In this document: piece by piece, positions 36,051 to 48,058 of the stretch
Position numbering within the stretch: the stretch's first letter is position 1
How the letters are laid out: each line of letters begins with the position of its first letter
NCBI GenBank assembly: GCA_023159155.1
Contig: JAJNNX010000017.1
Coordinates: 186,001-250,000 of the forward strand
DNA length: 64,000 nucleotides
Source: Ustulina deusta
Lineage: Eukaryota; Ascomycota; Sordariomycetes; Xylariales; Xylariaceae
Direction of reading: 5' to 3'
Notes under the pieces: generated by a model
The model's database searches: none
What the model was told of the DNA's origin: nothing
What the model saw: the letters and a program-made list of their open reading frames with translations, nothing else
Translations under genes and position numbers: made by a program

Positions 36051-36588
36051 TGCACAAAGTATAGTTTGTATTTTATAAACTTTATTATAGTTAGATTATA
36101 TAAACAAAGCAACAGATTAGTTAACTAGGTTTAAATATAGAGTTAATAAATATAAAAAACTATATTAAAGTTATAAAGGCTTAATTGTTATAAAAAATAC
36201 TAGAATGGGCTATATTAAGTGGTTTTTAGCTATAATATTAGCTTTAGAAGTTGGTGGGCGGTGGTATGTAAAGGTGGCCCGCGAGACCCTAGGTTAGCTT
36301 ACTAATAAAATGATTTTTCTAGATGTTTTTCCCCATGCGGTCTACACCATCCCAAGACTTTCGGAGTAAGTACCGTTGTAGATATGGCATCATCTAACAT
36401 GTCCTCGTTACGCAACAGCTTGGCAGGCTTCGGAGAACCGACAGCTATGCCGGAATCTAGGTCAGTATAAATACAGCACCTGATCTGCCCTTAAATGAAT
36501 TAACCTTTTAAGACACACTTCATATTGACGCGCTTTCTACCGCTTCTGGTCACCTCCTAGCATTTTCTAAGCCCATCACCTTACTGAT
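36051..36588. other. Short AT-rich patch and unassigned DNA
   Basis: About 36050-36250 is AT-rich like the left block and may be a small RIP-mutated repeat remnant. The rest has no gene. It lies between two broken genes. Confidence 0.4.
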
Positions 36589-38262
36589 TTGTTTTATTGG
36601 CACATTTTATCGTCTCAGCGCCATCATGGAACACACAAGACAGAATTTGACTTGTTTCATCAAGCTCAAAGCCATGATGCGGACCGCAGTCAGCTCCTTA
36701 GACTTCGAGCCGGGGTTGATGAGGTCACTATCGGCGCCGGCTACAATCCTTTTGGGATTTATGCTAGCCCTCGAAGTATTGTTACCCCGAACATTTTCGA
36801 TTGGAAGGATGCCGAATATGAGAGCTTCCAGTACCTGGATCAAGTCTAACAGAAACCCAAGGCCGTGGGGGCTGTGCAATATTCAGAGTCTATAACGCGT
36901 CAGGTCACCGGCCAGAACATCGACGAGTTTCAGGAGAACCTTAGCGTAAGCGTCAATATCGAGGGCTCCTACTTGTTCTTCTCGGGATCTCTCTCTGCAG
37001 AATTCAGCCAGAATTCGCTAACACAAAGCGAATCCGAATTTTCACGCATCCAACAGAGTATCACCCCCTGGGCCCTTAACCTCACAATCGATTCTGAAAC
37101 CCGCGGGTTACTTAACAAAACCTTCCGAGACGAGCTTGATGGTCTTGACGCCAGCAATGAAGATGCATGCAAGAGCATTTTTACCAAGTACGGCAGTCAC
37201 ATCTTAACAGGGGTTGCAATAGGCGGGCGTGCGCTTCAAACGGCTTCGACGGACAAGTATAAGATGGATAGTTCGTACAGCCTTGATGTGGTAGCTAAAG
37301 CAGCCTACGACGGACTTGTTGGGAAACTGAGTGCCGAAGCGAAGACCAAGTATGAGTCGGCTGTCAAAGATGGTACATGGTAATCCCGTTGATTATCTAG
37401 AAGTCTAGGTTACAATACAAGTAGGTGGCAGATGTAGGAGTCTTATATACAGCATGTGGATCGTAAGTATCCCAGCCTCCTGGTTTTGACATCGGCTATC
37501 TCCAGCTTTACGACCAACTCTAACATACTATCAACAACAACTGGCGGCGATCCTGCGCTCGGCCAAAACCTGTTTAATGGGGAAATTTCGGTCTTGGAAG
37601 AATGGAGCAAATCGGTGGTCGGGGCGCCAGTTTTCGTCGATTTCACGGCCAATAACCCACTCGTGCCCATCTAGCAGCTTTGCGCCGATGATGCTCAAGT
37701 CATGAAAGTGAAGTCTGGTCTATCGACGTATTATACTGACCACTGGGCTCCCGATAATGCCAACATACATCGTGTTTATCCGGACTACATTGACGCGATT
37801 CGCCTTGTTGAGGGCACAGCACCCTCCGGATACGCAAAACTGGAGCCTGACATCACCCTCATCAGGTCTTTCGAGAAATTCAGCCTTTTCTATCACAAGA
37901 CGAAATACACTGCAACTGGCACGAACAAGTCGGCCGTCACTGATATCATTGCCTATCGGATCTTAGATCTGGATCCACCTGAAGGCTACACTTATATGGC
38001 GATCACTTTTGGATCTTTGACTGAACTAACTAGACTCTGCTATAAAACGGGCGAGTATGATCCGGCGACGGCGATTATTGAACTTGCGTGGGGTTGGAAC
38101 GGGCCTCTCGGAAATCATGAGCCACCACCTAGTTTCACCAAGATCAACCGCAGCCTGGGTGGTATCTTCAGTCCTTTGGGAGCCGAGCTTTACCTTTACT
38201 ACGCAAAAAGGACAATATCTAATCCTAGGTCCTGTGAAGTGTTTCTGGGGGGGGGGGATTAA
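36589..38262 (+). pseudogene. Decayed MACPF (perforin-like) gene
   Basis: One reading frame carries a MACPF-type region with the family signature YGSH followed seven residues later by GG (about 37189-37230). Further on there is a beta-rich part with DIIAYRILD and a CYK segment, like MABP or Vps62-type folds. The frame is interrupted in phase by TAA at 36847-36849 and TAG at 37672-37674; another TAA at 37381 may be nonsense or part of an unspliced intron. No ATG begins the frame. The first two stops fit C-to-T change (CAA to TAA) and G-to-A change (TGG to TAG), as RIP would cause. MACPF proteins form membrane pores; fungal members have varied or unknown roles. This copy should not make a full-length protein. 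Confidence 0.75.
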
Positions 38263-38436
38263 ATCTCTATTCATATCTTTATCCGTGCGTTCAGAGTGCG
38301 GCCATATAGCACTTTCTCACCACTTAGCTACTCTCTAGACCACTCCGTTCCACTTCAATATCTACTATTAATATTACGGGGTATAATCTGTTCTCATACG
38401 TTTTCAATGAGTTGCAAAATCCGATTTGTTTCAAGG

Positions 38437-39290
38437 TTATCCCTGTGCCCTTTTACTGGCTTTCAAACCCCAGCCAACTCGCACAAGGGTGTACAAGGAT
38501 ATCAGCGGCGTGCCTATAGACCCGATAACTATCCCCAAAATAAGCTTATAGATCTGAGGCGCATACGTATCGGGAAAGTTCCAATCTCCGCCGGGTGTCT
38601 TCGTGCCAACTGCCGTGAGCGCACCGATGCTCACGCCAAACCCAGGCGGGAAAAACAAAAGGAACAGCATTACGGATCTGAGGACATTCGACCAGATAAA
38701 CCTGATCCAATTCCACCACCCTTTCACCTGATGCGGCATCTGGTTCTCCCTGTCAAGAAGAAAGTACCATCGCCAGAACTTCCCCTTCGGCTCGCGAAGG
38801 AACCCGATCGGGTCCACCCAACCCCTTCGCAGGTCGTTGTTCACGACGAAGACCTGCACGAGCCAAGTGACAATGAATTGAGCAAGCAGCGTGAAACTGC
38901 AATCTGCAGCGAGCGAGTTCGGGAAACTGAACAGATGTACGCCGGCAGCTTGGTTGTTATATGTAGCTAAGACCGAGTGAGCAGAGCATTCGTGAAGCGC
39001 ACAGCAGGAGGGCACGCACCGTAAGCTATGGCGAAGTTGATACCGGAACCTAAGATGGCAGAAATAAGAGAATCGACAACGAATATCTTCACTTTCAGGC
39101 GCTTCGTCAAATGTTCGGCCGGTTTTCTGTAATTAGACCCATCATTCCTGGCCCAATTGTCGTCTTGAGCTTGAGACTCCATATCGGTGCTGATAACTTC
39201 CTCCTTGGTATGCGCTGCAATTGACGATAGTTCCGTTGCTACCGTGTCCTCTGCTTTCGTCATCATGAAGATATGCGAGGAGCCATTCAT
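38437..39290 (-). CDS. Fungal integral membrane protein (DUF2456-like)
   Basis: Two exons (39020-39290 and 38437-38966) joined by a 53-bp intron with donor GTGCGT give 266 residues. The N-terminal ~65 residues are hydrophilic and acidic. At least four hydrophobic helices follow, including VDSLISAILGSGINFAIAY, FTLLAQFIVTWLVQVFVV, FIWSNVLRSVMLFLLFF and LILGIVIGSIGTPLISLY. The FPNSLAADCS and DLRRGWVDPIGFLREP segments recall the DUF2456 family of fungal membrane proteins (from memory). Function is unknown. The ATG at 39290 was chosen; a Met pair eight residues later could also serve. The gene lies directly after the decayed MACPF gene and ends convergently with it. Confidence 0.7.
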
Positions 39291-41041
39291 TTGTGTCTTT
39301 AAGTGTGGTAGTGTGAGGAGGTTGGCGGAGCTCTGCTTGTGAGAAATGGCGCGAGAACAACCTTCGGGCCAACGCTGGACCAGGGGCTAGAAATAAGCAA
39401 ATGCGAATCGCTGCTACCTAGGAGACGAGCAGAATATCCGTGAGCACAGGACCTTGTTTCTGCGCTTTTATATTTGTTGTCAAGAATATGATGTAGGTTA
39501 GAGGAATGAAGGACGAGATTGACAACTGGAGGTTGAGCACTAGGACGCTCGGCAATAACGGATCCGTGAGAGGAATTTCATTCATGCACTAGCTAAGCTC
39601 GGCAGGAGATTGTGTAATGGAGTAACCCACAATTCTTCAACCCTTGAGTGTGCCAATTTTCGATGCCTTCCGGATTGGGGATCATCAAGGGCTCCGTAGT
39701 GACATCGAATTCTTATATGCCCAACTTGCCAGGGTCCCGGGTACAGCCCACCCACCTCTCCACTACACTAGTTGTAAATGCCGATTCACTAGCTCTGATC
39801 AGCGTGTTGGCATGCGACTATTGATAGGCGACCAGGGATTGTGTAAAATAAAACATGGAGAAACACCAGGTAATTAGCTAGTAGTACCCGTGTTACCTAA
39901 GATGTCCTCGTCTTCCGTAGGAAATGCATCGCTCAAATAGGATAGGTAAGTGGTATAGAAGACTATAGTAAACCTCTAGTCTGAGGGGCTTAGATGCCAA
40001 GCCTTCAACATTTATATACCATATTCCTTGGCCTCTAGATAGAAGCCAAACTAGCTATATTGACAGGAGCGATAGATATGAAGTTGATGACGACGACTAC
40101 CTACTTGAAAGGGGCACAAGCTTGTATATAAGAGTGGAGAATTAAAGTCCGCGTATGCAGCCGCTTTTAATTCGTGGATTTCCTAAAACAACTGATCAAT
40201 CACGATTCCAGGTGCGTATACCTACAACATAGCGGATTGATTACCTAGCATAGTATTCCTTAGCTCCATTAGTTCCTGGGCTTACCTAGGTATCTAAGGC
40301 CACCTTGATTATTCATTAATTTTAATCGTAACCCATATGTGTTGAGTATCTAAATTGCTATTGGAGCTCTCATTTTTATGCCTTCTACAAAGGGCCATAT
40401 AAGCTCTTAGACCATTCTCTTCCCTGCCAGCTATTAAACAATGAGGTGTAAGATAGCTATTGAAAAGGCTAGGCATCTATCTCTACATCTAAATATTTTT
40501 CTATCATGGCCTGAACTGTGAGGCAATTGGTGAAGCATGTCAGTGACTCACTACACCGTGGCGGCATGGTTGCCTAGCTCAGAGTTGCATCTTAAACTAC
40601 TGCTCACCCATACTATGGCTGGTCGATATTGAGATTACCCATCTTATGCTGGCAACTCATTATATATCCGACCAAAAGAATGCATCACATAGCCTAGAAT
40701 ACTCTGTGTGTGTGTGAACCTCTACAGATGATTGATGGTAGACCACAGTGAATCTATTTGTTGTATACTGCAGAATTCATAGCAAAATGGTTATTTGATT
40801 GCTAGTTACCCTTACGCTAGCCTTTTAGCAGGATATCTTCGAGTTTGAGTATCCAGTTAACAGGTACTATCATGTTCAAGTGTTTGGTGGGAGCGACCCG
40901 AGCGGCTAACCCAAGTTGCTCTTCTGTCCAAAGCTGTTGCTAGCTACCTAGGTATTTGAAGCGGTATCCCATACAGACTCCCCCTGTCAACCGCAAGCCG
41001 TGCGCAGGCCGAGTCGAGCCCTATTCTCTATCAAGAAAGAT
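39291..41041. other. 1.75-kb intergenic interval without a supported gene
   Basis: Only short, featureless frames. It includes TACCTAGGTA-like palindromes near 40285 and 40948. This is the 3' side of the HET gene. Confidence 0.45.
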
Positions 41042-43384
41042 TCAGACTATCTCAAATCTCCTAGTCTCCTTACCATTCCCTAAGACTAACTCGCCGTCCA
41101 TAATACCGTCGCAATACGCCTCGCCTACATATGACCACGGACGCGCATTCTGATCGCCAGAGCAATGACCCGGGATATTTGACGTAGGCTGAGGTCTCAA
41201 AACATGGGGCACACTGCTGCCAGGAATCACAACAATGCCATCGCCAACCTCCATGTGATAAGGGCCGAGGCCGATATATCCCGTATCCGTCAAGAACAAC
41301 TTCCGTCCTACGTTCTTCAAAAGATTACTCGTATAATGTTCCCATTCTTTTGATGAGACAAGATCGCCTGTCAAGCCGAAGTTTCTAAGGGCCATATCGT
41401 GACCTGGGTCTTGAAGATCCTGTTTGGCTTGTCTTCGGCGGACTCTTATCATCGTTGTGTGTAGTCGCAGTTTCGTGATATGCCATATCACCCATCCCAC
41501 ATCAGAAATAGTATGGAGGAACCCTTTTATCCACATTCTAGCAGCGGCGATGGGATCTATAGCACACAAACGGATTACGCCAACTTCACTCGCGGGAGTC
41601 CAATACCAGGGCATAATTCCAGCGCTATGGATCATACCAGTAAAGCTGCTCATCAACCGGTTCTGGGCCTCAACTTCCGTCAATTTCTTTCCCAAGTGCG
41701 AAACCTCCATATGAACACGCTGCAGTATCGAATTTGCCGTAGCTGGGTCGAACTGGGTAGGGAATTGTCGCTCCGAGAGACCACCATCTGATAGCCGGAT
41801 TTTAGATTCGAGGCGGCGCGGTTCGTCTGAAATATCCGGCGCATGGGCAGGATTGATATTCGTTGCCAGTTCCATGAACTCATCAAGCTCCTCGAAGAAA
41901 TGTCTCGCCGATATGAACTCGATATTCTCGACAAGTGCATCCTCGTCGGGCTGAATGCCGCGCACACCCACGCGTTTCACGTGCCCAACAAGGATAGCAT
42001 TAACCCGTAGTATCCCCGTTGACACTTCAGCAACTATATCCTCACTATTCCCGCCCCCGCCTGCAGAAAAGACAGGCGTTGTCAAGTCCGAGTATCCGTA
42101 AGGTATTCGCAAAGGGTCGGTTGACCAATCCGGCACCCATGAGGGTAATCCATCCCCATGTTCCGGAGACTTAGGGATTTGCGAGAAGAGGAGCACATCA
42201 GCATTCCTCTTGATGACCGAAGCTGCGAACTTGGTGAAGCTTCCCTTCACATTATTAATCTCCATTCCTTCTATTATTTCCTTTGTAATCTCATCGCTTC
42301 TAGCCAGACCTAGTAGCGCATATATACGATCCTCGGCTTTCGTTGCACCTATTTTAGGCATATTGTCATTAACATTGTACTGGACTACAATATCATCGAG
42401 AGTTCTTCGAGATGACTGAGTAACGTGTATCCTTTTTCGCTCTTTGACTAAGCGGAGAATGGGCTTGTTGAGATTGTATATCTCGTTTCGGGCGCGAATT
42501 TCCTCTTTAGACACGGGTTCTTTCGGCATCCGCACCCAGTAGGTAGTCCAGAGCGAATAGAAGAGCAAAACCCCACGGAAGCAATCGTAACACAGCGACT
42601 TGTCATCGCATCTAAAAGACAACTTAACGGGTAGACACCCCTCCTGTACAGTCCAGAGGCGGTTAACCCAAGTGCGGCGAAGGATCTCTGTCAGGCCCCG
42701 CAGAGGAAACCGTGGGCCATAGCGTGCAATAAGGCCCAACAAGTCGTCGCGATCTTCTCGTTCCGCTTCTGTTTCGAGCTCTAGACTGGAATCCATGACA
42801 GCGTCAAAGACGTTCATATAATGTGATACATTCGGACCCATCACCCGGCTCAATACGGCTTCACTGTTGAGCTCAGATGTGAAATCGAAACAACGACGCG
42901 TCTCGGTTGTTCCTTCACCAAGCCATACAATGGTTTTCGCACTTCTAGCGTAGATCTCGCCCATGAGCCCCACCTGTTGGATTTTCTCGGTATTATCAGC
43001 CTGGTTGATGCAGATCTGATCAGCGAATATAGGACGACTAGCGTTGATATTGACGTCGCGAGTAAGACTAAGCAGTGCTGATTCGAGAGAGGCCGATATT
43101 CGTATCGTTGAATTCTCTCCTCCGGTGGTATCATTACTAGAGTGGGAGACGACTACTGTTCTATCTGCCGCACCAACGCCCCAGCAGTAGGAGAGGGTAT
43201 CATATTTGCCGGCTGATTCATCGACATTAGCTTCAAGGATATGGATGTTCAATGTCTCTCTAAAACGAGGAAACCATGATCTGGTAGGCGGAAGAAGTTT
43301 GATGATACGAAATACCCGCGGTTTGGAGCGCAGACTGGGATATTCAAACTCTTGGAGTTTGGGAGCGAAGGGTGACCATGCCAT
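41042..43384 (-). CDS. HET-domain (heterokaryon incompatibility) protein
   Basis: A single uninterrupted frame of 780 residues from the ATG at 43384; the frame stays open further upstream to about 43486, where an alternative ATG would add 34 residues. The HET domain (PF06985) is clear: YDTLSYCWG at 61-69, then IFADQICINQ at about 119-128, and GLMGEIYARSAKTIVWLGE at 139-157. A second block with LGLIARYGPRFPLRGL and RTWVNRLWTVQE closes the domain. The remaining ~480 residues carry GDGLPSWVPDWS, typical of HET proteins, and a C-terminal part without a known module. Such proteins trigger cell death after fusion of unlike strains, or are orphan members of very large families. Target and partner cannot be told from sequence. 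Confidence 0.9.
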   Translation of the reverse strand: MAWSPFAPKLQEFEYPSLRSKPRVFRIIKLLPPTRSWFPRFRETLNIHILEANVDESAGKYDTLSYCWGVGAADRTVVVSHSSNDTTGGENSTIRISASLESALLSLTRDVNINASRPIFADQICINQADNTEKIQQVGLMGEIYARSAKTIVWLGEGTTETRRCFDFTSELNSEAVLSRVMGPNVSHYMNVFDAVMDSSLELETEAEREDRDDLLGLIARYGPRFPLRGLTEILRRTWVNRLWTVQEGCLPVKLSFRCDDKSLCYDCFRGVLLFYSLWTTYWVRMPKEPVSKEEIRARNEIYNLNKPILRLVKERKRIHVTQSSRRTLDDIVVQYNVNDNMPKIGATKAEDRIYALLGLARSDEITKEIIEGMEINNVKGSFTKFAASVIKRNADVLLFSQIPKSPEHGDGLPSWVPDWSTDPLRIPYGYSDLTTPVFSAGGGGNSEDIVAEVSTGILRVNAILVGHVKRVGVRGIQPDEDALVENIEFISARHFFEELDEFMELATNINPAHAPDISDEPRRLESKIRLSDGGLSERQFPTQFDPATANSILQRVHMEVSHLGKKLTEVEAQNRLMSSFTGMIHSAGIMPWYWTPASEVGVIRLCAIDPIAAARMWIKGFLHTISDVGWVIWHITKLRLHTTMIRVRRRQAKQDLQDPGHDMALRNFGLTGDLVSSKEWEHYTSNLLKNVGRKLFLTDTGYIGLGPYHMEVGDGIVVIPGSSVPHVLRPQPTSNIPGHCSGDQNARPWSYVGEAYCDGIMDGELVLGNGKETRRFEIV

Positions 43385-43970
43385 GCTAACCAAGTAATCA
43401 CTTGTCTTGTTACGGGCAAAATTGGATTTGGAGAATGACACGACAGCGATATGAATGAAATGAATCAATATCAAATGATCCCTCATCTCGATTTTACGAA
43501 TCTCCTCAATCAAGGAGCCTTGGCAACGTGCTGGCTTTGAAGACCTAACCTAGCCAGGTTAGATTAGAGATTCAGCCGTAGCTTCGTGTCATGCGGCGTG
43601 AAGTGTAGAATGACTACTACATTGTAAGGTTGCTTTCACTCACATAGACCAGTAATCGATATGGAATCGTTATAGCACGGTTTGTTGAGAGCATCTCTCA
43701 CGTTGATTTGGGCAATTTGCCTACCTATTTATCTCTGCACTACATAGTGTTTTTCTACTTCGGGGCTCGTGAATGCGCTTCTCATCCTAGACCGTCTTCG
43801 TGCCAATCCAAAGGGGCAGTGAGCTACAAGAGAGCATGTCGCCCTGCCGATTACACGTCGCCTGCACAAATCCGACCCCGGACGCACCGAAAGAGGACCT
43901 GTTCAGTGTAAGCTATCAGTAAACAGATACAGCCATACCAAGGTTGCTCTAGCTCATTCATTGGTGGCAC
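43385..43970. other. Upstream region of the HET gene and 3' flank of the next gene
   Basis: No gene is supported. It separates the HET gene from the small secreted-protein gene on the same strand. Confidence 0.35.
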
Positions 43971-45074
43971 TTACTCTGCACCGCATTCCCAACGTTGAGT
44001 AACGAGAAGCATATCCAACACAGGGTCAAACTGGAACGATGCTTTGGTGATCGCCGCCGTACTGATAGATCCGTCTTGACTGCAAACTCCATCAAATATA
44101 TTATCTTCCGTCTTGTTTCCCGGCGTGCACTCGAACACGCCGCCGTTGGCCATATTACGCAAAGTGAAGGACGGCCCGGAGTCCATAGATGGTGGTGTCG
44201 CCGGATCACCTGGAGTAAGCCTGTACTGACGCTGCCAATCCTGGAGCTGCCATGACTGGTACACCTTTGCGTTATCTTCGCACGTCGCATTAGCCGCCAG
44301 CCGAGGTGCGCTGGGTACTGTCTGGACTTGTAGACTGGGACCAGTGGTCTTCAGGGCACAATGTGTGCTCTCATCATCAGCATTCTCGCAGTCCAAGTCC
44401 AGGCTAAAGGACCCTGTCGCCATAGAATCCGAGCTGTTTTCATAAGTCTCATCAGCGGACTCTGTACAGGAGTGTCTGGTGTTTTAGGTATTGGATACCA
44501 CATGAAAGAGCTCGAAATACTAACCCCTTCTGGTCAGAGCACGAAAACGTGTGAGAAAGATACATGGTACGGTTTTTCCAGTCGAGTGCGAAGGCAACGG
44601 CGGTGTCAAGTGTTGGACCTGCACCGGACCAGATACAATCACTCCAGATGATGTTGCCGTCCACTGGCGACCATCCCGCCCAAGACTCTGGCCACTCAGC
44701 AACACATTCGAAGAAGGTACTGGTAGTACTGGGAATGACTAAAGCGTTGTGAGTCAGTGATCATCCTCATATGCAAAATCCATATTGCTTTGAGGGAGGC
44801 TTAAGCTCGTGAAACAATACTGGCGGGATCCAGAATATTTTGACTCGTCACTATCAATAATAGGGGGGGAATGAGCTGGAATTGACTCACTGCTGACAGC
44901 TACGACGGCCCTCCCATCGCTAACGCTCGGATCTGCACCGTCAAATCGCGCGTCACTAACGCGCCATAGGTAGGATGAAGAAACATTCGAGCTACATTCT
45001 CGGTCAGCTGTTACTAGATTAGAGAAGAGCGCAGCGCCTCCAATAAGCGCCAATGTTATTGATATATTCCCCAT
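43971..45074 (-). CDS. Putative secreted Cys-containing protein, unknown family
   Basis: Three exons (44891-45074, 44525-44738, 43971-44433) with introns of 152 and 91 bp give 286 residues. The ATG at 45074 starts a classic signal peptide (ITLALIGGAALFSNLVTA, about 5-22); an in-frame ATG 16 codons upstream would place it internally and is less likely. The mature part has paired cysteines, several N-glycosylation sequons (NVSS, NRT, NAT, NKT) and a Trp-rich stretch (WPESWAGWSP). The second intron was placed with donor GTTAGT and acceptor AACAG; another acceptor pair is possible and would change a few residues. No catalytic motif is seen. It resembles small secreted proteins of plant-associated fungi only in general form. 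Confidence 0.65.
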
Positions 45075-45846
45075 GGTGAAATGTGCTACTATTCTTCGAA
45101 GCCGTCTCCAACAAACATCCAAGACGACGCGCCACTCTTAATATATAAGGGCTTCAAGTTAGCTCTATAAGGGTCATAGTCAACATCTGTCAATCTCTGG
45201 GTTACGTTCTTGGATATTCGACAAAGGAACGGTAGCTTTCGGGTATTCGGCTGTTCACCCGATTCAACAATCCACTAGAGAGAAGTAGCGAAATCAAAGT
45301 ATGATCGTTCTTGGGTTCCGATAAAAAGCAGCATTATCCACAAGAGGTACTAAGCGCTTCCGATCTGGCGAGCCACTCGACTGGCCTCCTCCCGGAAGAC
45401 CATCCCGTCAAAAATTTCTGCTTATCATGAGCCTTCGCTATCAATACGTCCTCCTTGTTCTTTTCACGGTATCCGGGAGACCCGCAGGCACGAGCAGCAA
45501 AGCTCATACTTGAGCGCCGAGCTTCCGCCTAAATTGCCGGCATCTATAACCTCGCGAAGAAGATCGAGATAACGCAATGATTGGTATAGATAATAGCCGG
45601 ATAGATGGATCTGCGTTGGCCTCTCAAAGTAGTGAAGCGCAATGTCGGCAGTCAAAACCAATACATCTATGATATGGATTCAATAACGAACTAGCCCATG
45701 GATGTTAGGGCACTGCAGCGCATTGCCTGACAAGCTGTGTATATAGTGATGATTAACAATCTTGTGAATGCAGCAATTCTTCATCTTCTTCTCGACTCGT
45801 CCCTTGAATCAATCCATCCAGAAACTCAGCCAAGCAGATATCCAAG
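45075..45846. other. Divergent promoter interval between two secreted-protein genes
   Basis: 770 bp between the ATG of the minus-strand secreted protein and the plus-strand DUF1996 gene. No gene or named site was found. Confidence 0.4.
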
Positions 45847-47167
45847 ATGCAGTGGAAGGCATTCACTATGGCGCTTGTCGCGCAACGCGCGATAGCCCAG
45901 CAGATGATTCGCTTCGGCTGCTCTCAACTCACAATCGAGCGTCTTGATCCCCTCGTTAACCCAGGGGTCGTCATGTCGCCTCACGTCCATCAAGTCGTAG
46001 GAGGCAACTCATTCCAGGCATCCATGAGCCCCTCTACATACGACCTCGTCTCTAATTCGACGTGCACGTCATGCACTTTTTCGGAGGATTTCTCAAACTA
46101 TTGGACCGCAGTGATGTACTTCCGGGCCAGGAACGGTACATACAAGCGAGTACCGCAGTTCGCCAACGTTGGATTGAGGGCTGTGGGTGGCATCACAGTG
46201 TACTACATCCCGCCTTACGATGGGAAGACGAAGGTAACAGCCTTCAAGGAGGGTTTCCGTATGCTCGTGGGCGACGCCGCGCTCGAGACGTCCGAGGGCA
46301 TGCAACGCCAGCTCTGCCATCGGTGCTATACGACTGCTGACAACGCTGGTGTTGCTGGAATTTCCGGCGGTGCCCCTTGCACGGGATCTGACACGCAGAG
46401 CTTCCCTGCCGAACCATGTGATGGAGGTATTCGCACGACGATCACATTTCCGACGTGTTGGGATGGGAAGAATGTAGACAGCCCGGATCACAAGAGCCAT
46501 GTGGCCTATCCGAAGTCGGGCACCTTCGAATCTGTGGGCGAATGCCCGTCAACTCATCCCGTGAGGTTGCCGCAGCTCATGTACGAAGTCATGTGGGACG
46601 TGAGTGACCCCTTTCTTGTCTCATTCCATTTTATCTCCACGGTTCGTCAATAGTCGACATCTATACCAGCACAATGAGATCTATCAGTTCAAACAGTCCT
46701 GGTAGCAGCCCACCCTGAACTTGGCAGCTAACTGTAGCCTCCCAGACTCGACCCTTCAGCGATCCAGATCTCTGGCCGGAGGATGGGTCTCAACCTTTCG
46801 TGTGGAGTACTGGAGACGGGTAAGTTTGCGCTTCAAATTCTCATTACTCCACGAAGAAAGCATGTGAGATATCACAGACATTAACACCTACACTTCCAGT
46901 CAGGGCTACTCGCAACACGGAGACTACCTATTCGGATGGGAAGGTGATTCGCTCCAGCGAGCGCTAGATGCGCGTTGCAATAATGCCGTCTGCAAAGAGC
47001 TCAAGACCCAGACCTCGGAAGAAGCGATGCGCTGCGCCAACTCGCAAACCGCTGTCGAGGACGTGGATGGATGTACGCCTCCCTCTCTCGATGCATTTCC
47101 AATGAACCTCGCTGACATCTTCAAAACAGGGCTAGATCACATCCCGGGTATGCCCGAAATGAAGTAG
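45847..47167 (+). CDS. DUF1996 secreted protein
   Basis: Four exons (45847-46599, 46746-46819, 46900-47072, 47130-47167) with introns of 146, 80 and 57 bp give 345 residues. A short N-terminal hydrophobic leader ends at AIAQQ. The domain core is typical of PF09362 (DUF1996): [20 protein letters not shown] at about 31-50, then [31 protein letters not shown] and the [15 protein letters not shown] segment near the C-terminus. The end, [11 protein letters not shown], is created across the last intron. Family members are extracellular fungal proteins of unknown reaction; some related sequences carry WSC domains, which this one lacks. Confidence 0.9.
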
Positions 47168-47673
47168 GGAGCGCGGTGCATAATGTAGATCATTTGGCCA
47201 AGTAATTCGGTGTAGAAGCGCAATCGCCGCAGGGAGATTGTCGTGTATCCCATCCAATTCCAAACTCCAGTGCCAGGTTGTCGATACAATGGGCAATGAA
47301 GTGTGCTGTTGTGCGAAAGTCTGGAACCTCTAATAGTTGAACCCTGCTGGCAATATACCAAACCCCATTTATCTCTTCTGTAGAAAAATCGGCGGGTTCA
47401 TGGTGGCTATGTACACTATGAAACTACAATGCCCAGCTTCTGTATCTTCCTATTTTCGCAAGGCCGATGCCATTTAAGGGCTGTGCAATATGCACAATTC
47501 CCAACACGCATGGCCAAGCTAGATAAGTCGTAACCATTTCGGGCTGAGCAGCCACCGATATGAGATATCTATTCGCCATCATCCGCGGTTGAAGGGGTCA
47601 TGAACCTTTTCCCTAGATAGCTGATCGTAATATACGGTCTTTCACATTTGAAAATCAACCAGTTCCCTTTACG
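47168..47673. other. Intergenic, nothing recognised
   Basis: Short frames only. It is the 3' flank of the DUF1996 gene and the promoter of the next small gene. Confidence 0.4.
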
Positions 47674-48058
47674 ATGGATCAACCGAATGAGTCGACCCTA
47701 TTCCAAGGATCAAGCTGGCAGGTTGTTTTAATTTACAGAGAGGCGAATGCACTCGCCCGCCTGCTAAACAACCGCTGTCTGAGACTAGACAGCGAGCTCG
47801 AGCCCCTCGTTTCCATCGCGAACGAACCTATGTATGACTTCCCGCTCTCGTACGGTGCTCTTGACTTGTTGCCAGGTAAGCTTAGCTAACTGAGAAACGG
47901 AGCAAATCGCGACTTATAACTTATCACTGACAAATGAATGAATAGCGGAGAAAGTCAACACGCCTCTGGAAAGATTGGGACAGCCTACCGAAGGAAACTT
48001 GGCGAAGGCCCGCCTGCGTCTGGCGCTCTTGGCTGGCTGTATCACCGTGGCGATCTGA
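47674..48058 (+). CDS. Small hypothetical protein, 104 residues
   Basis: Two exons (47674-47875, 47946-48058) joined by a 70-bp intron with donor GTAAGC and acceptor AATAG give 104 residues. It begins MDQPNESTLF, has a mixed central part (EANALARLLNNRCLRL) and ends in a hydrophobic stretch LALLAGCITVAI that might anchor it in a membrane. The intron restores the frame cleanly, which supports a real gene. No family is recognised, and it could be the front part of a longer decayed gene. Confidence 0.4.

Noticed and set aside
41042..43513. Longest possible start for the HET protein at 43513
   Set aside because: That position is TTG, not ATG. The ATG at 43384 starts a typical HET N-terminus; the ATG at 43486 remains a minor alternative.
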